Source of the DNA: Pseudomonadales bacterium
GTDB lineage: Bacteria; Pseudomonadota; Gammaproteobacteria; Pseudomonadales; Azotimanducaceae
Direction of reading: 5' to 3'
Assembly (NCBI GenBank): GCA_024234635.1
Contig: JACKNX010000004.1
Location: 62,001 to 126,000, forward strand
DNA length: 64,000 nucleotides
Shown: in pieces, positions 51,357 through 59,953 of the stretch
Layout of the letters: every line of letters begins with the position of its first letter
How positions within the stretch are numbered: the first letter of the stretch is position 1
Notes under the pieces: generated by a model
Databases searched by the model: none
Told to the model about the DNA's origin: nothing
The model's input: only the letters and a program-made list of their open reading frames with translations
Program-made: the position numbers and the translations under genes

Positions 51357-52598
51357 TCACGGCATGAGCCCGACCAGCGTTACCACGGCACCGGTGATGG
51401 ATGCGGTGAGCGTGCCGGACAGCAGCGTCATGGGCGCAATACGCAGGATTTCATCGCGCCGTTCCGGCGCCAGCGTTGTGAGCCCGCCGATCAGAATGCC
51501 GAGACTGCCGAAATTGGTGAAGCCGCACAGCGCGTAGGTCATTGTCATCTGACTCGCCGGTGACAGTGTGCCTGCCGGTAGCGCCGCCATCTGCAGGTAG
51601 GCGACCACCTCGTTCAATATCAGCTTGCTGGCCAGCAGCGTGCCGGCGGCGTCGGCTTCCTGCCAGGGTATGCCGGTGAGCCACGCTACCGGCGCAAACA
51701 GTGGACCGGTAAGCCGTTCCAGGCTCAGTGGTGCGCCGAACACCTCGATATTGCCGACGATGTGGTTGATAAGCGCCACGAGCGATACCAGCACAAGCAC
51801 CATGGCGCCCACGTTGACCGCAAGTTGCAGACCGTCAAATGCGCCCCGCGTAATGGCGTCCATGTGGCCGCGGTAACGGAGGCCATCCGGTACTTCGCCA
51901 GTAGGCGCTTCTTCGCCGGGCGGGAACAACAGGCGGGCGACGACAATCGCGCCAATCACATTGAGCACGGAGGCGGAAATGATATGCCCCAGCGCGCCGT
52001 CCACGGTGTCCCGCAGGAGGGCCGCGTAGAGCACCATGATCGAACCAGCCACGGTGCTCATGCCGCACGTCATGAGCGCAAACAGTTCCGAGCGGCTCAT
52101 ACGCTGCAGATACGCCCGCACAACCAGAGGCATTTCCACCATGCCCAGGAATACGCTGGCGGCGCCCGCGGTACCCACCGCGCCACCGACACCGAGTGTG
52201 CGTGTCAGCACGCGGCCGAACAGACGTACCAGGGTGGGCAGAATGCGCCAGTACCAGAGCAGCGCCACCAGTACGCTGAAGACGATGATCTGCGGCAGCA
52301 CGCGAAACGCAAACAGATAAAGCGCATTGTCATCGGCGATCGGAAACGGCGAGTTTCCACCGCCCAGGTAGCCGAAAACAAAGGCGGTGCCCGCGCGCGT
52401 CGCCGTCTCTACCCCGGTAACAACGGCATTCAGCGCCAGCAGCGCCTCTGCCACGACACGCACATGAAACAACAGGTACGCGAACACCAGTTGCATGGCA
52501 AGCCCGGTTGCCACCGTACGCCACGGCGTGGCTGCGCGGTCGCGGCTGAACAGCCAGGCCACGCCCAGAAAGACCACAAGGCCAAGCAGTGCCTGCAT
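51357..52598 (-). CDS. NupC-type concentrative nucleoside transporter
   Basis: About 413 residues from the ATG at 52598, which overlaps the upstream stop as ATGA. The CNT family layout is clear: QALLGLVVFLGVAWLFS at the start, VFGYLGGGNSPF (here extended), VFSVLVALLWYWRILPTLVR, SVFLGMVEMPLVVRAYLQRM, ALMTCGMSTVAGSIMVLYA and ALCGFTNFGSLGILIGGL. It imports nucleosides with Na+ or H+. Co-expression with a phosphopantetheinyl transferase has no obvious functional reason. Confidence 0.9.
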   Translation of the reverse strand: MQALLGLVVFLGVAWLFSRDRAATPWRTVATGLAMQLVFAYLLFHVRVVAEALLALNAVVTGVETATRAGTAFVFGYLGGGNSPFPIADDNALYLFAFRVLPQIIVFSVLVALLWYWRILPTLVRLFGRVLTRTLGVGGAVGTAGAASVFLGMVEMPLVVRAYLQRMSRSELFALMTCGMSTVAGSIMVLYAALLRDTVDGALGHIISASVLNVIGAIVVARLLFPPGEEAPTGEVPDGLRYRGHMDAITRGAFDGLQLAVNVGAMVLVLVSLVALINHIVGNIEVFGAPLSLERLTGPLFAPVAWLTGIPWQEADAAGTLLASKLILNEVVAYLQMAALPAGTLSPASQMTMTYALCGFTNFGSLGILIGGLTTLAPERRDEILRIAPMTLLSGTLTASITGAVVTLVGLMP

Positions 52599-53272
52599 CA
52601 GGACTCTCCCTCGATCTCGAAACGGGTGAGAATGGCGTCGCCCAGATGCCACCAAACGCCCCTGCCGCGACCAATCGGCCGGTTGAGGGAATTGTCACCC
52701 ACGTAACGGGCGGTAAACGACCAGCAGGTCGGATCCACCACGACTTCCACCTCCCGATACCCGACATACACGCCCGCCGTCGGATATATCGCCTTGTAGA
52801 CCGCCTCCTTTGCGCTGAACACCAGTGTCGCCCGCGTATGTCGGTCAGCGGTGGGTAGCGCCGCGAGCCATGCGGCCTCCGTTGATGTCAATATCCGGGC
52901 AGTGCCGCCTTCCGACAGACGCCCGAGATGTTCGAGATCGATGCCGAGGCCAAGCAGGCCCGTCGACACACTGGCGGCGACCAGTTCCCTGCTGTGGGTG
53001 AGACTGCCGCGCACGCCGGCCGGCCACTGCGGCGAGCGATCCGCCGCACGCAGTACAGGTGCGGGTGGCAGGCCGCGCGCCGCCATCGCCCGCCTGGCAA
53101 GATAACGGGTGGTGGACAGCTCGAGACGACGATGCGCACTCACCCCGCTGAAACTGGCCTGCTCCTCGGGTAACAGCGTCGCCCAGTGATCAGCCAGCGC
53201 ACCAACGACGGTGGTTGAGCCGCTATCCCGGTCATTGCTTGGGGGACCGACCGGAAGGACATCAATTTCCAC
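52598..53272 (-). CDS. 4'-phosphopantetheinyl transferase (Sfp/EntD type)
   Basis: About 224 residues. Motifs are GVRGSLTHSRELVAASVS, LGLGIDLEHLGRL (Mg-binding Asp/Glu) and TLVFSAKEAVYKAIYP, placing it among EntD-type enzymes that transfer phosphopantetheine from CoA to carrier proteins. I choose the GTG at 53272, since a 22-base near-palindrome lies just upstream; a TTG at 53317 would include it. This could activate the carrier protein at 22270. Confidence 0.87.
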   Translation of the reverse strand: MEIDVLPVGPPSNDRDSGSTTVVGALADHWATLLPEEQASFSGVSAHRRLELSTTRYLARRAMAARGLPPAPVLRAADRSPQWPAGVRGSLTHSRELVAASVSTGLLGLGIDLEHLGRLSEGGTARILTSTEAAWLAALPTADRHTRATLVFSAKEAVYKAIYPTAGVYVGYREVEVVVDPTCWSFTARYVGDNSLNRPIGRGRGVWWHLGDAILTRFEIEGES

Positions 53273-53293
53273 GTGAAGCGTCAAACAGATAGC

Positions 53294-53315
53294 GCCGGCT
53301 TTTCGAAACGCCGGC
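53294..53315. promoter_or_regulatory. Near-perfect 22-base dyad between divergent genes
   Basis: Two GCCGGC arms (53294-53299 and 53310-53315) flank a core with the eight-base palindrome TTTCGAAA, so 20 of 22 bases are symmetrical. It lies 22 bases upstream of the preferred PPTase start and 61 bases upstream of the CPT-like gene. It is a candidate operator for the divergent pair; it could also form a hairpin. Confidence 0.4.
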
Positions 53316-53376
53316 AATTGTGGTTGATCCCGCTCCCCGATACCATCCGCCCAGGGAAGACACGAAAAGAGCCGCG

Positions 53377-54033
53377 ATGACCACTCGGCCCCGCCTTATC
53401 CTGCTGAACGGCTCGTCCAGTTCGGGCAAGACCACGCTGGCGCACAAGCTGCAGCAACTCCTGGACGAACCGTTCCAGCACATTGCGCTGGATCAGTTTC
53501 GGGACGGCATGCCCGGTCGGTTTCGCGGGTTCAATTCGCCGCCGGAAAGCCCCGGCGGCCGTGGCCTGAATATCGTGCCCCTGGATACCGCGGAGGGGCG
53601 TCTGACACACATCCGCTTCGGCGAGCATGGCGAGCAGATGCTGAGGGGCATGCGACGCGCCATTGCGGCGTTTGCGGCCGTGGGTAACAACGTCATCATC
53701 GACGACCTGTTGTTCAAGCGGGACTACCTGCTCGATTACGTGGAAGCGCTGTCGGGTCTCGACACGTGGTTCATCGGCGTGCGCTGCCAGCGCGATGTGG
53801 TGCAGGACCGCGAGACCCGTCGTCCGGGGCGCTTCCCCGGCACGGCGTTGTCACACTTCCATCAGGTGCATGCCCATGGAGCGCCCTATGACCTGGAGGT
53901 GGATACGTCCGCGACGCGGCCGCGCGCGTGCGCACAGGCGATCGTGGAACGCCTCTCGCAACCGCCCGAGGTGTTCCCCTGCCTCGCCGCAACGTTGCAA
54001 CGAGCCCGGGAGTTCACCGCCGCCAAGGGGTGA
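53377..54033 (+). CDS. CPT-like small-molecule kinase
   Basis: A 218-residue P-loop protein resembling chloramphenicol phosphotransferase-like kinases. The Walker A motif is LILLNGSSSSGKTTLAHKLQ. Further features are HIALDQFRDGMPGRF, NNVIIDDLLFKRDYL, WFIGVRCQRDVVQDRETRR and the lid-region RRPGRFPGTALSHFHQVH. The natural substrate is unknown; resistance should not be assumed from the family name. Confidence 0.82.
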   Translation: MTTRPRLILLNGSSSSGKTTLAHKLQQLLDEPFQHIALDQFRDGMPGRFRGFNSPPESPGGRGLNIVPLDTAEGRLTHIRFGEHGEQMLRGMRRAIAAFAAVGNNVIIDDLLFKRDYLLDYVEALSGLDTWFIGVRCQRDVVQDRETRRPGRFPGTALSHFHQVHAHGAPYDLEVDTSATRPRACAQAIVERLSQPPEVFPCLAATLQRAREFTAAKG

Positions 54034-54054
54034 TCGCCGTTCCGAAGCGCCGTC

Positions 54055-54657
54055 TCAGGTCGTGCGGATGCGGGCTTCCACCAGGGGCAGCCGGTCGTTG
54101 CCGAAATACATGTCGTTGCCGTCGACAAACACCGTCGGTGAACCAAAGCCTCCCCGCTCGATAAGTTCGTCGGTGTTCGCCCGCAACCGGTCTTTCATTT
54201 CCTGCTGCTCTATGGCGGTGAAGAACGCCTGCGGTTCCAGACCCAGTGATGCCACGATGGGGGCGATCACGGCGGGTTGTGATATGTCGGCAAGCTCCTG
54301 CCAGTAGGCGCGAAAAAAGGCCCGGGCATACGCCACCAGGCAACCCGCTTCCTCCGCGACAAAGGCGCCGCGCATCACCCTGACGCTGTTCACGGGAAAG
54401 ACCGGTGGGCTGCCGATGACAATGCCAACGTAGCGCGCCCAGTCCTGCAGGTCTTTCTGGTAGTAGCGTGCTTTGGCCGGCACGGGACGTTCGCGGTTTT
54501 CATACACGCTCGGATTTACGGCATTGAAGACGCCGCCGACCAGGAAGGGCCGGTACCACACGTCCGCCGGCGTTCTCGCCAGCATCGTCTGCAGCGATTC
54601 GAATGCAAGGTAGGTCCAGGGACTGGAGCAATCGAAAAAGAACTCGAGGCGTGGCAT
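54055..54657 (-). CDS. DsbA-family oxidoreductase/2-hydroxychromene-2-carboxylate isomerase-like
   Basis: About 200 residues from the ATG at 54657. RLEFFFDCSSPWTYLAFESL is the active-site region of kappa-class GST/HCCA isomerases, with Ser where the isomerase has its catalytic residue. The helical insertion (ARYVGIVIGSPPVFPVNSVR) and GGFGSPTVFVDGNDMYFGND at the C-terminus complete the fold. HCCA isomerases act in aromatic ring degradation, but nothing else nearby indicates naphthalene metabolism. The gene is convergent with the CPT-like kinase. Confidence 0.85.
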   Translation of the reverse strand: MPRLEFFFDCSSPWTYLAFESLQTMLARTPADVWYRPFLVGGVFNAVNPSVYENRERPVPAKARYYQKDLQDWARYVGIVIGSPPVFPVNSVRVMRGAFVAEEAGCLVAYARAFFRAYWQELADISQPAVIAPIVASLGLEPQAFFTAIEQQEMKDRLRANTDELIERGGFGSPTVFVDGNDMYFGNDRLPLVEARIRTT

Positions 54658-54801
54658 GAGAACTCCCGTGGTTGTCTGAAGATTATGCGGGTGGATTGCG
54701 CAACTCGACAGACGGTATGGCCGGCAGGCCAGCCCACGGTTGACACCTGCGCGCATCGCGCGGCAGATTGCCGCCACGTCGATAACAAGGAAAGCTTGGC
54801 C

Positions 54802-55548
54802 ATGTCCGCCGATACGCTCCGCGAACTCGTGGATGCCGCGCGTCGCGTGGTCTTTTTCACCGGTGCCGGTATCAGTACCGAATCAGGCATCCCCGACTTC
54901 CGCTCGCCCGGCACGGGCTTGTGGAACAAGATCAAGCCAATCCAGTTCCAGGACTTCATCGCCTCCGATTCGGTTCGCCAGGAGTCCTGGCGCCGCCGCT
55001 TCGACGGAGAGCGGGTAATGGAAACCGCGCTACCCAATCGCGGCCATGTGGCAGTGGCCAGGCTGGTCAGCAGCGGCAAGGCATCGGCGGTGATCACGCA
55101 GAATGTCGACAATCTCCACCAGGACTCCGGGATCGCTCCAGAACAGGTAATCGAACTGCATGGCAATGCTACGTACGCGCACTGCCTGGGATGCCACACA
55201 CGGTATGAACTGGCCGATCTGGAGTCGGAATACCGGCGCCTGCAGCGTGTCGAACCCTGTTCGCGGTGCGGCGGCATCATCAAAAGCGCCACCATCTCTT
55301 TTGGGCAGGCCATGCCCGAGGATGCCATGCGGCGCGCCCAGGAAGAAACCGAAGCTTGTGACCTGATGATTGTGCTGGGGTCGTCCCTGGTGGTCTATCC
55401 GGCGGCGGGATTTCCCGAATACGCCAAGCGCCTGGGCGCGAAGCTGGCCATCGTCAACCGCGAGGAAACTCCCCTCGATGACATCGCCGACCTGGTTGTG
55501 CATGACGCAATCGGGGTCACGATGGGATATGTCGCAGGGGTGAACTGA
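54802..55548 (+). CDS. Sirtuin-type NAD-dependent protein deacylase
   Basis: A 248-residue SIR2 protein. NAD-binding motifs VVFFTGAGISTESGIPDFRS and TQNVDNLHQDSG are complete, the catalytic His is in IELHGNATYAHC, and a zinc site is formed by CLGCHTRY and CSRCGG. LGSSLVVYPAAGFPEYAKR and LAIVNREETP finish the domain. It removes acyl groups from lysines. The ATG at 54802 follows AAGGAAAG. It is divergent from the DsbA-like gene. Confidence 0.92.
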   Translation: MSADTLRELVDAARRVVFFTGAGISTESGIPDFRSPGTGLWNKIKPIQFQDFIASDSVRQESWRRRFDGERVMETALPNRGHVAVARLVSSGKASAVITQNVDNLHQDSGIAPEQVIELHGNATYAHCLGCHTRYELADLESEYRRLQRVEPCSRCGGIIKSATISFGQAMPEDAMRRAQEETEACDLMIVLGSSLVVYPAAGFPEYAKRLGAKLAIVNREETPLDDIADLVVHDAIGVTMGYVAGVN

Positions 55549-55656
55549 CGATCCGTCTGCGCGCCAGGAAGGGGAGCGAACCATCAATGGTGCGCCGGCA
55601 CCCGACAACTTCCGGTAGCGCTCGCCCGGGATAGGCGCGCCCATTCCCGGCTGACG

Positions 55657-57000
55657 TCAGCGTGACGTCAACTTCAGCAGACGATCGGCGAATCGCTCCA
55701 GGTCCGCAAGCTTGTTGCACGTGAGTACCTGCCGGCAGTGCGGTGCATATTCCTGGAGCAGGCAATCGCCCGTCGTCCAGCGGTCAGCGGTTTCGGGCGT
55801 CAGCCACCAGGTCTGTCCGGCCTGACGCGACAGGTTGGCCAGGATCTCCGCGCGTGCCGGGAAATAGTTGCCTCGCGCATCGCCCAGGAAGATGAGCACG
55901 GTTTGCCTGTTGAGGCTTGTGCCCAGGAGATCGCGAAGATCCTGCATCGCCCGCCCATAGTCGGTGGTGCCGCGGCCGTGGCGCACCAGCGCAGTTTCCA
56001 CGGCGGTGTGATGGTCCTTGTCACGAAACAATGATGTGACCTCGCCGAGCGTATTCGAAAAGGCAAAACTGCGGACACTGGGCAGCGCTTCTCCCAGCCG
56101 GTAAAGCAGCAGCAGAAGGAAGCGCGCGAGCTGGCTCACGGAATTGCTGACGTCGCACACCAGGAGGATGGTCGCCGGCTCGCGTCGCCGACGCCGCCAG
56201 TACACGTTCACCGGCGTGCCATCGTAGGCGACGTTGCGGCGCAGCATGCGACGCAGGTCGAGTTGTCCGCGCTGCGTGTCGTGCCGTCGCCGTCGGTGGC
56301 GACGGGCCAGCCGGTCGGCGAGCTTGCACACCACACGTTCCATTTCCACGTGGTAATCCGGTGGGAGCTGTTGAAAATTTGCCGAAAGCGCAGCGGCAAG
56401 CAGCGCCCGTTGCCCGGAGGCGTCCACCACCAGTCGGTACTGCAGGTCCACGTAGGCCTTGAGCTGGCCGGTCAGATACTGGCGCAGGTGCATCGCGGCG
56501 GAGCCCTGTGCGCCCCCCTGCCCGCCCAGGCCAGCGAGCAACCCCAGGCCCAACGCATGCGCGGCCTTGTCCACCAGCACCGGCTTGTCGCGCAGGTGGC
56601 GCATGGCGTCCAGCTCGCCCCGGTCGAAAAGCGACGCCACCTGCCGGGAAAGTCGGGTGAAATCGCCATTCAGGGCAAATGCCACCGCATCGCGCAACGG
56701 CGCGTGCGCCAGCGCCGCCACCGCCTGCTGCAGTTCCTCGCGCGATACCTGACCGATGAGGCGTCGCTTTGGGGGCTCGCGCACCGGCAGGCCGGAAAAA
56801 AAGGCCGGGAAACAGGCGTCGAAGGCTGCCTTCTCCTCGACGGTTTTTGCCAGCGTCAGCCGCAGCGCGTCCTGCAGCAGGCGGCGATTGTCCACGCCCA
56901 CCTGCTGCAGTACGGCCAGCGCATCCAGTGTCTCCGCCGGCGAGACGGCAACATCGGCGCTGCGCAGGGCGTGCACGAATCGACTCAAGGTAAGGTGCAT
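55657..57000 (-). CDS. CoxE-like VWA-domain protein
   Basis: A 447-residue protein with a CoxE-like N-terminal part (SRFVHALRSADVAVSPAETL) and a VWA domain near residues 265-410. The MIDAS loop is ILLVCDVSNSVSQLARF (Asp-x-Ser-x-Ser), followed by GTTDYGRAMQDL and VLIFLGDARGNY. Such proteins normally work with a MoxR-type AAA+ ATPase in assembling metal enzymes. No moxR gene is adjacent. The start overlaps no neighbour; the divergent kinase gene begins 24 bases away. Confidence 0.87.
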   Translation of the reverse strand: MHLTLSRFVHALRSADVAVSPAETLDALAVLQQVGVDNRRLLQDALRLTLAKTVEEKAAFDACFPAFFSGLPVREPPKRRLIGQVSREELQQAVAALAHAPLRDAVAFALNGDFTRLSRQVASLFDRGELDAMRHLRDKPVLVDKAAHALGLGLLAGLGGQGGAQGSAAMHLRQYLTGQLKAYVDLQYRLVVDASGQRALLAAALSANFQQLPPDYHVEMERVVCKLADRLARRHRRRRHDTQRGQLDLRRMLRRNVAYDGTPVNVYWRRRRREPATILLVCDVSNSVSQLARFLLLLLYRLGEALPSVRSFAFSNTLGEVTSLFRDKDHHTAVETALVRHGRGTTDYGRAMQDLRDLLGTSLNRQTVLIFLGDARGNYFPARAEILANLSRQAGQTWWLTPETADRWTTGDCLLQEYAPHCRQVLTCNKLADLERFADRLLKLTSR

Positions 57001-57024
57001 GCGTCCATTGTATGCTCATCCACC

Positions 57025-57858
57025 ATGTCAGCCGTTCAACCTGAAACACTGGATGCCGTACTGCGGGCGTTGCGTCAACTGTTGCCGCCCGGGCAGCACA
57101 GCGAGGAAGCACTCATTGAGGGCCCGCTGGCAGGCGGCTACAGCCATGCCAATTTTCGTGTCCGGTTGGGGCACAAACGTTATGCATTGCGACTTGGTGG
57201 CCCGGCCACCCGGGATGATCGTGAGGGCGAAGTCGATCTGCTCCGACGCCTGCCCCCCGGCGTGGGCGCCGAGCTGATCGCGGCGGATACCGCAACCGGC
57301 AATCTGCTCACTGCCTGGATCGACGCGCCGCTCCTGGCGGAGACCCGGGCATCGGATTCGGCGCTGGTGCGTTATCTGGTGACCCTGCACGACGCACTGC
57401 CGCCAGTGAGCCGGGCGCACGACCTTGCCGCCCGGATCAGCGCCTGGCTGAGCGGCCGTCGACACGCACCGGTCGTGATGAACGCGTTCGCCCGTCTGCA
57501 GCCACCACGAATCACGGTGACCGCGCACAATGACCTCAATCCCTGGAACGTGCTCTGTCCGGTGACAGGCTGGCGAACGCTGGACTGGGAATGGGTCGGT
57601 ACAAACGACCCGCTGTTCGATCTGGTGACCCTGGCGGCCGGCACCGGTCGTGACGCGGCGGCGATAGCGACCATGGCAAGGTCTTATCTGCGGCTCAGAG
57701 GGCTTGACGCCGCGCGCCTGGCACCGGTGGAGAGTCTGCTGCGTGCTTTCTGGTTGCGCGAGTACGCATGGGCGGATGACGCACTGCGGCGCGGGCTGGA
57801 TCGGGAGGAGATCGTGCGCCAGCGGGACAACGCGCTGGCCTGTCTGCCAGACAGCTGA
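57025..57858 (+). CDS. APH/choline-kinase-like phosphotransferase
   Basis: A 277-residue kinase-fold protein. Features: GPLAGGYSHANFRVRLGHKR with the ATP-binding Lys region YALRLGG, the catalytic loop VTAHNDLNPWNVL (His-Asn-Asp-Leu-x5-N) and the metal Asp in RTLDWEWVGTNDPLFDL. The pattern is close to choline/thiamine kinases in the APH family. The substrate cannot be named from sequence. It ends eight bases before the convergent NadR-like gene. Confidence 0.83.
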   Translation: MSAVQPETLDAVLRALRQLLPPGQHSEEALIEGPLAGGYSHANFRVRLGHKRYALRLGGPATRDDREGEVDLLRRLPPGVGAELIAADTATGNLLTAWIDAPLLAETRASDSALVRYLVTLHDALPPVSRAHDLAARISAWLSGRRHAPVVMNAFARLQPPRITVTAHNDLNPWNVLCPVTGWRTLDWEWVGTNDPLFDLVTLAAGTGRDAAAIATMARSYLRLRGLDAARLAPVESLLRAFWLREYAWADDALRRGLDREEIVRQRDNALACLPDS

Positions 57859-57866
57859 CGCGGGGC

Positions 57867-58376
57867 TCAGGCCGGGGGCAGCGTATCCAGTACCGCCTGC
57901 AGTCTCGTGTCCGTGTCACCCGCAACCTCGATCCAAGGCTCCTCCAGGGAGCGCAGCAGGGCGCGATAGCGCGCGTGCAGCATCGCCCGATCATGGGGAT
58001 TTTCCCGCAGTGGATCAGCCTCCCAGGGCATGTCGGGACGCGTCAGCACGTGCAGCCGAGGCGGCCGGGCCTGCCAGGCTTGCGCCAGCGGCAACGGCCA
58101 GGTTCCGAACCGGACTTCCAGCCAGATGCGAATGACGGACAGATCGGTGTCGGCGATCACCCACCCGGTATGGCTGGCCAGCGCGTCCTGCTCGCGACGG
58201 TGCTGTTCCAGACCAATGGCGACGACATCCTCAATACCGTAAGGCTGGCCGGGGGACAGCAGTTCCCGGGCGACCTCGGTCACCAGCGGCGCCCGCAACA
58301 CGCCCGCCAGCCGATTGGCGAGCGTGGTCTTGCCGCTGCTCTCCGCCCCGGTGAGAACGATGAGGCGCGGCGTCAT
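57867..58376 (-). CDS. NadR-like ATPase/nicotinamide riboside kinase
   Basis: A 169-residue P-loop kinase matching the C-terminal kinase domain of NadR. Walker A is LIVLTGAESSGKTTLANRLA, then LVTEVARELLS, and LHVLTRPDMPWEADPLRENP is a family landmark (Asp-x-Pro-W-x-x-D-x-x-R). It would phosphorylate nicotinamide riboside to NMN. The ATG overlaps the pnuC stop as ATGA, and this pairing of transporter and kinase strongly supports the role. Confidence 0.9.
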   Translation of the reverse strand: MTPRLIVLTGAESSGKTTLANRLAGVLRAPLVTEVARELLSPGQPYGIEDVVAIGLEQHRREQDALASHTGWVIADTDLSVIRIWLEVRFGTWPLPLAQAWQARPPRLHVLTRPDMPWEADPLRENPHDRAMLHARYRALLRSLEEPWIEVAGDTDTRLQAVLDTLPPA

Positions 58377-58975
58377 GCCCCGCCGCCCTCCCCGGCCTTC
58401 AGGGACGCCTGCATGCTGGCGCGCCAGCTTCGGTAGCCTGTTACCGCCATGACCAGATAAACCGTGTAAAGGAGGGCGTACGCCAGCACCCCCTGCAGGA
58501 AGTAAAGGCCAATGGAGAGGATGTTCACGACCAGCCACAGCCACCAGTTTTCCAGGTACTTGCGGGCGCTCATCCACATGGCGACAAAACTCAGCACGGT
58601 GGTGGTGGCATTCCACGTCACGCGTTCGGCATCCGTGTGCGTCCCGAAGAACCACGACAGCAGGACAATACCCAGAACCGCCAGGATGCCGAGAAGCGCA
58701 ATCTGTCCCCGCGGCGTGCGGGTCACTGCCAGCGCCTCGCCGGTCGTCTCCCGCACCCGTGACCAGTGCCACCAGCCATAGCCGTTGACGACGACGTAGT
58801 AGGCATTGAGCAATACGTCGGAGTACAGCCGGGCGCGGTACATCACCACCACCGAGACCACGGCATAGGCCAGCCCGAGGGGAAACGTGAGCACGTTCTG
58901 CCGGATCAACAGCCACACGCACGCCAGGCCGGACACCAGGCCGACGATCTCCAGGACACTTTCCAGATTGAACAC
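58373..58975 (-). CDS. pnuC: Nicotinamide riboside transporter PnuC
   Basis: About 200 residues from a GTG at 58975 (VFNLESVLEIVGL); a GTG at 59041 would add 22 residues with less typical composition. Seven hydrophobic helices are seen. PnuC landmarks: ACVWLLIRQNVLTFPLGLAY, YRARLYSDVLLNAYYVVVNG, YGWWHW, WNATTTVLSFVAMWMSARKY, LENWWLWLVVNILSIGLYF. It allows facilitated uptake of nicotinamide riboside, which the coupled kinase traps as NMN. Confidence 0.92.
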   Translation of the reverse strand: MFNLESVLEIVGLVSGLACVWLLIRQNVLTFPLGLAYAVVSVVVMYRARLYSDVLLNAYYVVVNGYGWWHWSRVRETTGEALAVTRTPRGQIALLGILAVLGIVLLSWFFGTHTDAERVTWNATTTVLSFVAMWMSARKYLENWWLWLVVNILSIGLYFLQGVLAYALLYTVYLVMAVTGYRSWRASMQASLKAGEGGGA

Positions 58976-59181
58976 GCGCGGTCTCGCAAATGGTCCGGAC
59001 AGCACGATACAGCCCCGCCGGACGGCGTGGAACCCGAGCACGCGCGCCCGTCAAAGCGGTATTCAGCTTGTCCCGGGAAACCCCGCAATCGGGTAATTAC
59101 GCTCCCGCCCGATGTAGCGGGGCATTCCCGCGGTGTTCAGGCTAAAATTCGTCACTCGAACCAGGGACCTCGGGGGCCGGT

Positions 59182-59880
59182 GTGGCCAGAACGATTGCCA
59201 TCGTCGAAGACGACCCGGACCAGCGGGCCAACTACTCCGACGCAATTACGTCAAAAGGGTACCGCGTGCAGGCCTATGCCAGCCGGGAAGACGCGCTGGA
59301 CGGCTTCGACCGGGAGCTGCCCGATCTGGTTATCCTGGACATCATCCTTGGCGAAGAGGTAGACGCGGGCTTCCAGCTCTGTCGCGATCTGCTTTCCCGC
59401 GCCCCGCAGTTGCCTGTGATCTTTCTTACCGAGCGTATCAACGAAATCGACAAGATCTCGGGCCTGCGGCTTGGCGCCTGGGACTACCTGCCGAAACCGA
59501 TCTCGCTCGATTACCTCGCTGAACGCATCTCCTCGCTGCTGCGCATCAACCAGGCACGCCAGGAGCAGCAGGAAGAGCATGGCGCCAGCGCCCGCCGCGT
59601 CGGAGAGCTTGTGCTGGATACGGACGCACTGCTGGCCTCCTGGAAAGGCAAACGCATCGACCTGTCCGGGACCGAGTTCCGCATGCTGGCCAAGCTGGTA
59701 CGCCAGCCGGGTCACGCCGTGAGTTATGAAAATCTCATGCACGCCACCATGCAGAGCCTTGTGACGAACAACACCATCAATACCCACATGCGCAACATCC
59801 GCAAGAAGATCGAGCGTATCGATCCGGCATTCGCCCACATCAAGAGCGAATACGGATTCGGGTACCGCTGGGTGGAATGA
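59182..59880 (+). CDS. Response regulator, dedicated-sortase-system type
   Basis: A 232-residue OmpR-type regulator from a GTG. The receiver domain has Asp-Asp at 10-11 (IVEDDPDQRANY), the phosphoacceptor Asp53 (VILDIILGEE), Thr in IFLTERINEID and Lys in YLPKPISL. The C-terminal winged helix is GTEFRMLAKLVRQPGHAVSY, NTINTHMRNIRKKIERID and SEYGFGYRW. The unusual details (LTERINEIDKISGLRLGAWD, TINTHMRNIRKKI) match the PdsR-type regulator of the proteobacterial dedicated sortase system. The cognate kinase follows. Confidence 0.87.
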   Translation: MARTIAIVEDDPDQRANYSDAITSKGYRVQAYASREDALDGFDRELPDLVILDIILGEEVDAGFQLCRDLLSRAPQLPVIFLTERINEIDKISGLRLGAWDYLPKPISLDYLAERISSLLRINQARQEQQEEHGASARRVGELVLDTDALLASWKGKRIDLSGTEFRMLAKLVRQPGHAVSYENLMHATMQSLVTNNTINTHMRNIRKKIERIDPAFAHIKSEYGFGYRWVE

Positions 59881-59953
59881 GCAACCGCTGCACGCTGCAG
59901 TCGCCACCGACGCCGCGACCGGGCTTGTGGCGCATGCGGGGCGTGGTGCCTTC

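Noticed and set aside
51762..52706. Plus-strand open frame opposite the nucleoside transporter
   Set aside because: Translation is His/Arg/Gln-rich and featureless; the transporter on the minus strand is well supported.
53377..54033. Chloramphenicol resistance gene
   Set aside because: The P-loop kinase resembles CPT-like proteins in general; nothing in the sequence or neighbourhood shows drug modification.
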